Part shown: positions 8,667 through 17,549 of the stretch, piece after piece
How the letters are laid out: every line of letters starts with the position of its first letter
How positions within the stretch are numbered: position 1 is the stretch's first letter
Assembly: GCA_000697335.1 (NCBI GenBank)
Contig: JNEM01016934.1
Span: 1-26,513, forward strand
Length of the DNA: 26,513 bases
Direction of reading: 5' to 3'
Origin: Conidiobolus incongruus B7586
Lineage: Eukaryota > Entomophthoromycota > Entomophthoromycetes > Entomophthorales > Conidiobolaceae
Position numbers and translations under genes: made by a program
The notes under the pieces: model-generated
Databases searched by the model: none
Told to the model about the DNA's origin: nothing
The model's input: the letters and a program-made list of their open reading frames with translations, nothing else

Positions 8667-9000
8667 TGTCGCGGATCGGGAGGTCCGCTCGCCTTTCAAT
8701 TTTAACCGTCCGTCAAGATTCCAGATGTAATCCACTCACAAATATCAGGAACAACCCTTGCACAATGGAAAATTCCAGACTATAGCAGAAGCTGGAGCCT
8801 CAACACATTGGCCAAGGATCAACCACACTATAAAATAGTCACTGGACAGATATTTGCTGGGGGATCACTTCAATCAGGGCCAAGCCCTAGATCTTGCTAT
8901 TTTAATAAAACTCCTCTAAAGTATCTAGTTAGCCTTCTTTGGCCCGTTTCATCGAGCTCACGTGATCTTTATCGCAAGACTACTTTCCAGAAGCCTTGCA
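8667..9000. mobile_element. Solo-LTR-like element Y, copy 2
   Basis: The ~334 bp block begins TGTCGCGG and ends TTGCA, flanked by CTAT on both sides (8663-8666 and 9001-9004; ACTAT if the end is set one base earlier). TG...CA ends with a 4-5 bp duplication fit a solo LTR. TATAAAA occurs at 8829-8835 and AATAAA at 8904-8909, the order expected for an LTR promoter and poly(A) signal. It is less A+T-shifted than copy 1. A ~100-codon open stretch through it is probably incidental, because copy 1 does not preserve it. Confidence 0.65.
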
Positions 9001-9004
9001 CTAT

Positions 9005-9489
9005 AAAATAAATATTGCATTTTGGTCTAATGTATATGGTTTGAAGAAGTAAATGTAATAGTGTTTGAATTTGGTAATAACATATGATATTCAATACCTA
9101 TTTCACTGATTTCAAAAAAATTTTTTTGATATTAGTTATACAAATATTTTATATTTTGGAGATAACTGAATAATGATAAATTTTATATCATAATCAAGAT
9201 AATTTAATTGATTAATTAAACAAAATTTTTTATTGGAGTAATATTTAAGTTGTATCAAATATAATAATATAGAATACAAATATGTTTATCATTAAATTTA
9301 AATAATTTATTATGATTTGCTTGAACATTAGAATTTTTATTTGAAAATGTATTTGTTATTTATGTTCATTTTGAATTTAACCATTAATCAATCCTTAATT
9401 TTAAATTGACTTGATGAAAAAATATAGTTGAATCGAACTATATTCAATAATATCGATAATAATATCAATTGGCAAAGCTTGTTAATTGC
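9005..9489. other. Intergenic, A+T-rich
   Basis: Nothing recognisable on either strand: short A/T runs and no frame of length. Confidence 0.5.
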
Positions 9490-9830
9490 TGCAAGCGCTG
9501 AGACTCATACTCACTCACAACTTAGTTTTTTCCTTGATCCGAACTGTTTCTCCAATACTCGCACCCTGCCAACATTCTCCCATTTTGATTGAAGCACAAC
9601 TTCAGTCAGTGCTACTGATTTATTACATAGGATACCGATCAATAATATAATCTACGCCTGCTTCTGGAAATAAACGGGAGGACCTTTAGCACCCTAGCTA
9701 TCTGGTTATAATCAATAAACTCTCCGTTAACTCCTCATCTTATAGTTCTTTCCGAATTACATCTCCATTCTATATATTTTGACTAATTGATTTTCCAAGA
9801 TGTCGAAATGTTTACTGATCCATAAATATA
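9490..9830. repeat. Upstream-flank repeat X, copy 1
   Basis: Aligns with 14976-15330. The shared blocks include TGYAAGC at the left edge, CTCCCATT-TGATTGAAGCACA, CAGTCAG, GGACC, ATCAAT-ATAA and ATAGTTC-TT. The G+C content is higher than the local average. In copy 2 the repeat runs on into the B1 promoter, so this copy may be the leftover upstream flank of a lost B-type gene. On the minus strand both copies show C-A-S-I-x-M-G-x-C and E-T-(V/I)-R, which might be a decayed coding end, but no frame survives. Confidence 0.6.
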
Positions 9831-9967
9831 AAATCAATATATATATATATCATCTATTGCTTGATTTGTAAACTGACCAATTACAATATAAATTATTAGT
9901 AATATTTTTTATTTTTTCCTAATTGAAGTTGTTTTTGATTTAGGAATAAATACTGGATAAATAGGTA

Positions 9968-10219
9968 TAATATTTAACGAACTTCACATGGAAATGTGAA
10001 TATATTGAATGAAATGCAACTATTTGAAACTAAATTTGAGCGATTATATCAATATCCATTTGAGCGACTAATTATAATTGGATAAAATCTATCCTTTAGT
10101 ATGCAGTACAAGAATAAGTCTGACAAAACAATGAGAATCCTTGAAAATAATATAAAGTATAAATACCCAAAATCTTTTTTTGTCATCTAAATTTATATCA
10201 ACTAATTTAATGTGCTTCT
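9968..10219 (+). promoter_or_regulatory. Promoter and 5' leader of gene A2
   Basis: This is the uninterrupted counterpart of the A1 flank. It keeps the TTAGTATGCAGTAC empty site for element Y, TCTGACAAAACAATGAGAA-like sequence, TATAAATAC at 10158-10166, and the T-tract plus GTCA before the ATG. A run of TA repeats lies just upstream at 9837-9850. Confidence 0.75.
10158..10166 (+). promoter_or_regulatory. TATA box of A2
   Basis: TATAAATAC starts 62 nt before the ATG. Confidence 0.75.
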
Positions 10220-10978
10220 ATGAATCAATTCAAGAAATTACTAGGCTTATTTATGATGGTCTATTTTATGTCAGGCATTCAGGCAGCGAGTGTCTCCTAT
10301 TTTAATGAATCTTCCAAAGGTCTTACTACATCTGAAATTATTTCTGATATCATTTTACTGATAATTGGATTGATTTTTCTTTTCCTTGGAAAAAGATTAA
10401 TTCGATTCTGTTCTGCTGTTGCTGGATTTTCTCTATTTGCTACGATTACATTATATACTGTTGGTCTTGCTCTTGCTTCTTCTAATTATTATGGAATGTC
10501 GCTTTCTGTATTTTTAATAGTTTTAGTTGGTGTTGGCCTAATTGGAGCATTTATATTTGGATACTTTGTAGTAGCAGGGATTTATCTGCTTGGTTTCATT
10601 TTTGGAGCTCAAATTGGTCTAACTGTTTTTTTCTTTATTGGTTATTATGCTTTTGGACTATTTTTGGTTCTGACTATTCTCCCTGGTCTAATTGCTGTCT
10701 TTTTAACTTATATTTATATGGATAGAATGGTTGTTATTAGCACTGCATATATTGGTTCCCAAATATTTATGACAGGAGTTGGCAGATTAGCAATTGTTAA
10801 TTATATCAACTCCGGTTTTTCAACCTCTCATTCTTCTTACTTAGCCGCTCTTTGGGGAATGTTTATTGGATCTATTGTGTTAGCACTCGTTGGTATGTGG
10901 TTTCAATTTTATAGATTTAGTACCTACCAATACCTTCCAGTTAAAAAAGTTAGAGTAGACGCTTCCAATCAATGCTAG
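10220..10978 (+). CDS. A2: seven-pass membrane protein, TMEM198/TM7SF3 (DUF4203)-like
   Basis: The protein has 252 residues, the same length as A1, with the same signal peptide (1-22) apart from Ala14 to Val. The N-E-S sequon at 29-31 is retained. Its differences from A1 cluster in the loop between membrane segments 2 and 3 (about 80-98), around segments 4-5 (131-155) and in the loop between segments 6 and 7 (182-211). With the N-terminus outside, the 2-3 and 6-7 loops would face outward. The cytosolic-side G-K-R-L-I-R-F-C, Y-M-D-R-M and F-Q-F-Y-R-F motifs are kept. In the first ~240 coding bases only about a dozen positions differ from A1, including silent ones; the rest diverges strongly. 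The gene ends at TAG. Its function is unknown; surface exposure is inferred from the signal peptide. Confidence 0.9.
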   Translation: MNQFKKLLGLFMMVYFMSGIQAASVSYFNESSKGLTTSEIISDIILLIIGLIFLFLGKRLIRFCSAVAGFSLFATITLYTVGLALASSNYYGMSLSVFLIVLVGVGLIGAFIFGYFVVAGIYLLGFIFGAQIGLTVFFFIGYYAFGLFLVLTILPGLIAVFLTYIYMDRMVVISTAYIGSQIFMTGVGRLAIVNYINSGFSTSHSSYLAALWGMFIGSIVLALVGMWFQFYRFSTYQYLPVKKVRVDASNQC

Positions 10979-11933
10979 ATTTATTTTGTGAATTTTTCAT
11001 ACAAATTAATAAGTAGAATTGCTTATTTCCATCATGATAATTCATAATAAAATAATTGTTATGTATACATTAGCTCAAAATATTAGGAAGATATTTCACT
11101 TAATTATTATATAATTTTTATGTACAAAATTATTAATTTTGTAATTCACAATTTATTAATTCTTTGTAATTTAAATAAGCTCTGGAAATCAAAACATTAC
11201 AATAAAAATTAAAATCTCAATCAAAATCATTTTAATAAACTAATATTCAATTTCAAATTCTAAGCGAAGTCACTGAATTTAATTCTAATATATCATATCA
11301 TTTATGTTTTAATCCCAATCAAATTGGGTGTTAAAATATATCAAAATTTTAGCCAAATCAATAGATCAAATTTAATAATAAAAATGAATATTATTACAAA
11401 GTTGAATAATTATCAGTTTTTTTGGACTAAGTATTTAATCTGTTATTAAATTTTAATTAATTAATATCAAAAATTTTAATGATTGAAAGTGAAAAGCTTT
11501 ATTATGGTAATATTTAAAACAATATATCCAAAATGGCAAAATTATGAGTGAATTTAAAAATAAACACATTAACCAAATACATAATATTTCCCAGATATGA
11601 ATTTAAATGATTTAGTTTGATTTTATCCTTCCCATGTTTATATTATTTAGAATTTTCACTACCTTGAATTGCTTTGCAAAAGAAAATTTTGGCTTCTAAT
11701 TTTAAAATGGAAATTTATAGTTTTCAAAGGTATTACCTTGAATTTGAAATAATGGGAAATTTTTTAATTTCTGATTTTTCAAACATATTATTAGTTTGAA
11801 ATAAATAAATATATACAAAGTTAATAGGAAATTATATATTTTTAATATATATATATATAATAGTAAACTATATATTGTTTTTTTAAATAAAAGTATTTCT
11901 AATTAGTGTTCTCAATATAATTTGAAAAGACCT
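10979..11933. other. Intergenic, A+T-rich
   Basis: Downstream sequence of A2 with no gene on either strand. It is not similar to the A1 downstream flank, so the duplicated unit ended near the coding end. A short TA run lies at about 11846-11860. Confidence 0.5.
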
Positions 11934-12270
11934 ATTATTTTGCATGATAATTGTAAAATACATAAATCTAAAGCTGTAAAAAACTTTCTAATTAAAAATA
12001 ACTAGAAAGAACTACCACATCCAGTATATTCCCTTGATTATAACTTATATAAATATAATTACTTTAGGCAATTAAAAAACCAGCTTGCAGGAAAGAAAAT
12101 TTCTGCAGGAAAATTTAATTGGTTTGTGAAACATCAAATTTTAGTCTTTAATAAAAAGAACTGTTTTTTAAGTGTTAGAAGTTTGCTAAAAGTATAGCAA
12201 AAAGTTATTAATAATAAAAGAAACTATTAAATTTATATTATATATTTATTTTTATATATCATATATTCAA
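11934..12270. repeat. Dispersed intergenic repeat Z, copy 2
   Basis: Partner of 1999-2325. This copy keeps more G and C, including a local inverted pair TTGCAGGAAAG / TTTCTGCAGG at about 12085-12112. No coding frame. Confidence 0.65.
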
Positions 12271-13299
12271 ATGTTTATTTATTTTTAATTGCAAAAAATT
12301 CCCATTATTAAAAATGCAGAGTAATAATATAATATTTTCAAAGTGGGAACTTAGATATAAAAATTATAAATTTATTTTTTCAAGTTAATTTATGAAAACT
12401 TTCCTCAGAATAGGAATCAATCCAAAAAATCAATATTATTTATAAATATACTAACAATTGCTTCTACAAACCATTGTTAATATTTTATTTAAGATATTTA
12501 GATTGTTCATCACCAATTAAAGAATATATTCTGAACTTTTTTATTTTGTAATTTTGGCATATTGCGATTTGTAAAATATAGCATATGATATTATATAGCT
12601 CAAGAATCTGAAAAAATTAAATGATTAAATTCTAAGGATATAGAAATTGAATAATTAAATATATCCATTCCATTTTAATATTATTGAACTTTTTTAAATT
12701 TCCTTTAAACCAGTATACATCAAAAATTGTATGATAAAATATTTTTCTTAACATAATATCAAAAAAAACAAGCTATTTATTAAACCTAATCTATTAAATA
12801 CTAAACCTTAATTAAGATCAACTTTACTGTTAAAATTCAATCCATGGAATTGGCTATAAATACATACATGAATATGAAAAATATAAAATTAAACGAATAA
12901 TGTTATGTGAAATATTAAAATTTATTTCAAATATTATTCAACGCAATGATGACATGTATATATCCTTTTTATGTGATTTAAACATATATGCAAATTACTG
13001 AATATCAGGATTAGCGTTAAAACTATTATATTTTAAATAATTTATAATATTTTTCATATGTATTATTAGTTAGGAAATAATATTGGTTAAAAGAATATGG
13101 AATTTAAGTATTGTGATAGTATTATGAGAATATTAAAATCATTATGATATAATTCGAACAAGTTTTTCGCTATTATTCGAGTATCCAGTTGACTGACCAA
13201 ATATAATTTGGCATAAAGAAATTTATAATGAAAATAGTTTTAAACCAATCACCAGTTGTGTACAGAATTACAAGGGAATGATATTGTTTAACCTCCTCA
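12271..13299. other. Intergenic, A+T-rich
   Basis: Nothing recognised apart from the immediate P2 leader at its right end. Confidence 0.5.
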
Positions 13300-13353
13300 T
13301 CTAACCCCATTTTTTGTCAAATAATCGTATATTACTTGGTCTACAAATTCAGT
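13300..13353 (+). promoter_or_regulatory. Leader remnant of P2
   Basis: CCCCATTTTTTGTCAA, followed by a segment matching base for base much of the A1 leader before the ATG, shows that P2 derives from the A-type promoter and gene. The TATA box itself is no longer evident. Confidence 0.5.
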
Positions 13354-13818
13354 ATGTATTAGCCCAAGGAACTATTGGGATTATTAATGACCGCTTGCTT
13401 CGTATCCAGGATCCAAATAGCCATAACTACTTAGCATGATGCTTTTTGAAAGATCACTTAGTGTATTCAAAGTTTTTAGTAGTATAGTTTCTCTGGAAGT
13501 GGGAATGATTTTAAGTTGCAAAAAGGTTGATTTGGTTTTGTGATGTCATCGTTGGATTTTTATTGTTTACTGATATTGGGTGCGCTACATTAGATTCGGT
13601 TGGTGATAATTCATATTATGAAATTTTCAAAATTTTTTATATTTCTAGTATTCCTTGAAGTACGTTTACTTGAAACGATTATATTTAAATATTTTGTAGA
13701 AATAGGTATTTACCTGCTTAGATTCATTTTTGGAGTTGAAATTAGACATTTTATTTCTTTATTAGTTATCCTTCTCTTTATCTACCTGGGTCAGAATATA
13801 TTTCAAAAGAATATATGA
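13354..13818 (+). pseudogene. P2: broken A-type paralogue, truncated at the 3' side
   Basis: Starting at ATG 13354 the frame reads M-Y-stop-P-K-E-L-L-G-L-L-M-T-A-C-F-V-S-R-I-Q, gapless against the A1 signal peptide. Several stops follow over the external segment. K-R-L-I-W-F-C and V-G-F-L-L-F match A1 57-73. After a frame change near 13650 it reads I-F-K-Y-F-V-E-I-G-I-Y-L-L-R-F-I-F-G-V-E-I, matching A1 112-132. Homology ends at about 13790 and nothing of segments 5-7 is present. It has at least six stops and two frame changes. It differs from P0/P1 in keeping CAA at the Gln21 position, so it decayed independently. Confidence 0.75.
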
Positions 13819-13988
13819 TATACTAATTTATTGTAAAATAAATATGTGTATTATCATATAACAACTGATGAATTTAATTATAAAATGAACTTTGAATAAT
13901 ATACTAAATACATAAGTTTTCCCAATTAAAATTTGTATTTTCAGTTATTTGAATAATCTTGATTTATTATGAGTTGAATATACCTTTG

Positions 13989-14023
<35 letters not shown>

Positions 14024-14975
14024 TAACCTATTATTTTTAATAACTAAAAAAAATCTATAATATATCATACAAACCAATTATATAGATATGATATTCAATT
14101 TTATAATTATTTAAATTTTTTTAATTTTAACAATAATAATAAGCAAAAATTTAAATTTTCAATTCATTGTTCATTGTTAATATTATATTGAATCAAATTA
14201 AATTTTATTATAAAATAACCTGTTTATTAAAATAACAATTATTAATTTCATATATGTAATATTTTATAGAATTTTATCAATAAAATTTAAGAAAAATAAA
14301 TTTAAGTTATTAATATACCAAATAAATAATGATTTTAAATTTGCTAATTCGAGCAATGGGTATATAATATACTAATTTAGTTTTATTAGAAAAGGTACTA
14401 AAAAATTTAATGAAATTAATACTTAGTTCAGGAACTATTTTCATAAATTTATTGGTAAATAAATTAATAAATCATATCTATTAATAACTAGAATAAAATA
14501 TGAATAAAAAAATTTTGAAGATTAGTATATTATTTATTAAAATTATTTGAAAACAAATCTCTTTTAAAAATTATTAATATAAAACTGAATAGATAGTATA
14601 TTATTTATTTTAATTATTTTAAACCTAAGTACTTTGATAATTATTATTATAGTATCAAAATTTACGAACTATTTGATTAAACTATCTATTGCATTTTAAA
14701 CTCTTTATTATGGCACTTAATATTGTATATATCTTGACCAAATATATTGTTAGATTATTATAAATCTAATTTATTGATTTAAAATAAGGTGTCAAATAAT
14801 ATGAGTTTTGAACAAAACAGGGGTTGCAAAAGATTTATTTAGTTTTAATATCATGAACAAAAATCAAAGGGTTAATAAAATATTTTTTAAAAGTCAACAT
14901 AAAAATTGATGATTAAATAATGAACTATAACAAACTTTACACATTAACAAGATAAATTCATTTATGATATTTTGT
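13819..14975. other. Intergenic, extremely A+T-rich
   Basis: No gene seen. It contains the (TA)14 tract at 13993-14020. Confidence 0.5.
13993..14020. repeat. (TA)14 microsatellite
   Basis: Fourteen uninterrupted TA units, the longest simple repeat in the window. Confidence 0.95.
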
Positions 14976-15330
14976 TGTAAGCATAATGACTCACTCCCAC
15001 TCTAGAATCCGGCTTTTTCTCTTGCTCCGAATCGTTTCGTTTATACACATACCAGGGTAACATCCTCCCATTATGATTGAAGCACAGCCCCAGTCAGCAC
15101 CAATGATTGGTTACACATCCTATGAACTAGTAATAAAATTTCAATGCTACTCGAAAAGAGACACCGGACCAACTGATCTTGGTAATCTCAGCTAATCAAT
15201 TATAAGCAATACTCTCCTTTAAACCTTTATCTCATAGTTCCTTTGGGATGACAATTCAGTTATATTATATCTGCACAAATACTTTCTCAAGAAGTGGTTA
15301 TGATTTAAATAGTTCACAAATAATATAACT
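14976..15330. repeat. Upstream-flank repeat X, copy 2 (B1 upstream)
   Basis: Partner of 9490-9830. Similarity runs from TGTAAGC to about 40 nt before the B1 TATA box, so it behaves as the natural upstream flank of B1. It is of higher G+C content than the surrounding intergenic DNA. The minus strand reads G-A-D-W-G-C-A-S-I, then E-T-I-R-S-K-R-K, with stops before it. It may be the remnant of a divergent gene, but I cannot name one. Confidence 0.6.
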
Positions 15331-15364
15331 GTGCTGGATTATTGAGAAATTTTATTATTTTTAG

Positions 15365-15373
15365 TATAAATAC
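15365..15373 (+). promoter_or_regulatory. TATA box of B1
   Basis: TATAAATAC starts 62 nt before ATG 15427. This spacing supports that ATG over any upstream non-ATG start. Confidence 0.75.
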
Positions 15374-15426
15374 TCATATCTTTGATTTTTAATATTCATA
15401 TATCGTATCAAATATATTTTTCAATT

Positions 15427-16236
15427 ATGAATGAATTTAAAGGCTCTAGTTTATTATTATCACTATTGTTTTGGCTAATATCTGTAGTAAATGCATCAAG
15501 CCCTAGGTATAATGATAGTTATATTTATGATTATGATTATAATTATAATCATAAGTTGAATAAAAAAGAGTTAAACTTTCCTTCAATTATTGGAGGTATT
15601 ATAGCAATGATAATTGGATTAGTGAAAGTATACTTTGGACAAAAGTTTCCTCGATTTACTTTTGGATGCCATGGATTTTTATTGTTCAGTACAGTAACAG
15701 AGTTGATGTTTTTATGGGTGCTTTACTCAGAGCACCATTTTTATGAAATGCCTATCTTTTTCGTTATAGTAATAATTTTGTTTGGATTATGTGGGTTTGG
15801 TATATTTTATATAAATATTAAAGCGGGTATATATTGTGTGGGCTTCAATTTTGGAGCTTTTGCTGGCTTATTAATAGGTTGTATGATAAATCTTAGTTTT
15901 GGATTTTCCTTGGGTTTAACCATTTTTGGAGGATTATTTGGTTTTATTTCAGCTTATCATTTTGAAAATAAAATATTTATGATTTATTCTCCCTTCTGTG
16001 GTGCTCAAGCTTTTATGCAAGGAGTGAGTGATCTTGCAATGATAGATTATTTAGATGCTCTGCTAAATCAATCAAAATTTAATGCAAAGGCTTGGGGATT
16101 GTTCGTAGGTTCCATATTTTTATCAGGAACTGGAGTATTTTTTCAATATTGGTGGTTCTGTAAGACCGAAGATAAAAAAAAAGATATTAAAAAAGCCATA
16201 AAAAATGAATTTAAAACTTGTATTTCAAATAAATAA
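15427..16236 (+). CDS. B1: seven-pass membrane protein, TMEM198/TM7SF3 (DUF4203)-like, B subfamily
   Basis: The protein has 269 residues. The ATG at 15427 gives M-N-E-F-K, matching the MNQFK start of A1/A2; the frame is open further upstream but without an ATG. The signal peptide is about 1-23 (ending V-V-N-A). An external Tyr/Asp/Asn-rich stretch (27-41, with N-D-S at 29-31) is absent from A1/A2. About seven membrane segments follow. Family landmarks are G-Q-K-F-P-R-F (71-77), C-H-G-F (81-84), K-A-G-I-Y (132-136), F-C-G-A-Q-A-F-M-Q-G (190-199), N-Q-S (214-216, a sequon in the predicted outer 6-7 loop) and W-G-L-F-V-G-S (223-229). The tail is Lys-rich, about 25 residues, and probably cytosolic. 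Function is unknown; location in the plasma membrane or endomembranes is inferred. Confidence 0.9.
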   Translation: MNEFKGSSLLLSLLFWLISVVNASSPRYNDSYIYDYDYNYNHKLNKKELNFPSIIGGIIAMIIGLVKVYFGQKFPRFTFGCHGFLLFSTVTELMFLWVLYSEHHFYEMPIFFVIVIILFGLCGFGIFYINIKAGIYCVGFNFGAFAGLLIGCMINLSFGFSLGLTIFGGLFGFISAYHFENKIFMIYSPFCGAQAFMQGVSDLAMIDYLDALLNQSKFNAKAWGLFVGSIFLSGTGVFFQYWWFCKTEDKKKDIKKAIKNEFKTCISNK

Positions 16237-17484
16237 ATATTCATTTTTAAAAGTAATTATGAGCTTTATTGAAACTATAAAGGATACAACCATATATATA
16301 ACTTTTGTTATAATGATCTGACAAGTTTTCAATTCATCGAATTTTTTTGATGGTTTTTCTCATTAAACCTTGTAAATTATACTCACAATGTATATCTGTT
16401 TGTTAGCTTGAAACAATAATGAATCTGTTCAATTGACATATTATACGTTGATTAAGCATTTTTTGCACCAATACATCTACAAAAATAGGATTTAGATATA
16501 CATTAAATTTAATTTTACATACCTGATAATATTAATAATTCAAAATAAAACTAAATTTTATAAAACACTTTTTATTGGATGTTTATGATATTCAAATCAT
16601 GAAAATTTATTTTATACTTCGATATTTCATAAATACCAAAATCCGATGAATGGTTATTATATATATATGCGATAATATTTGTTTTAGTGTTATAGTATAT
16701 TTTTGATTTACCCCAATTAACGCTATTCGAGAATTGCATTAAAATTCATTAATATCGCAAAATTATGATTTGTCTATAATCGTAGTATCCTTTGGATTCA
16801 GGTTTTGAATTTTTTATAAAGTTAGCACGTTCACTCTGTTCTCATATATTATACATTGGTGATATATATATTGTTGATTCCGCAACAGCTAGTATATTAG
16901 ATTATCTCTAGTGAAATTCCCAAATTATGTTATATTTAAAAGTCTAGAAATTTAAGTTTGCTTAATAATTTAAACTGATTTTAATGATAGTTATAAAAAT
17001 TAATAATTTAATATTAACAAGATTATCAAATTTACCTTAAATTATTAGAATTAAATAAATTAAAGAAGTATATCAGAAACTAAGTATTGAAAAATATATA
17101 ATATCCAATATTTAAATTTTGATAAATTTAATAAACTATTTTCAATTTGTATTTATAATATTGAATTTTATCACCAATTATAGAATTTACAGTTCAATTT
17201 TCCATAATCAAAGGTTACTATAAATTAATGAATTTCTAATTGATAATAAAACCAGCTGATTTGGTAAGAGTAAAAAACCTTCATATGTCATAAATTATAA
17301 TTTTATAATATATGTTTAATATACTGAAAGCACTATACCTCATGAGATTAAAATTATTGATCTATTTATTAATCCTTATATATCAACATGATTAAGCATA
17401 ATTATTATCGCAAAATCTAATTAATGGTATTTAATATTAGAATATTCAAATAATTCTCAAGATTTGATTGAAAAAAATTTTGAG
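16237..17484. other. Intergenic between B1 and B2
   Basis: No gene on either strand. A short frame near 16840-16910 (I-G-D-I-Y-I-V-D-S ending L-D-Y-L) faintly resembles the M-I-D-Y-L block of the family, but too weakly to call. Confidence 0.45.
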
Positions 17485-17493
17485 TATAAATAC
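17485..17493 (+). promoter_or_regulatory. TATA box of B2
   Basis: TATAAATAC starts 65 nt before ATG 17550. Confidence 0.75.
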
Positions 17494-17549
17494 CAAATTA
17501 ACTCCAGATTGTAACATTGAGATATGGTGTAAAAGACATTAAATTGGCT

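Noticed and set aside
8808-9011. Small protein gene through element Y copy 2
   Set aside because: No ATG start, and the other copy is interrupted repeatedly in the same frame; better explained as LTR-like sequence.
15382-15426. Upstream extension of B1
   Set aside because: No ATG there, and it would start almost on top of the TATA box; ATG 15427 matches the family N-terminus and spacing.
16780-16915. Possible further family remnant with I-G-D-I-Y-I and L-D-Y-L
   Set aside because: Only a few residues match the segment 6 block and nothing on either side aligns.
17517-17549. Upstream extension of B2
   Set aside because: It lacks an ATG and would put charged residues before the signal peptide; ATG 17550 fits the family.
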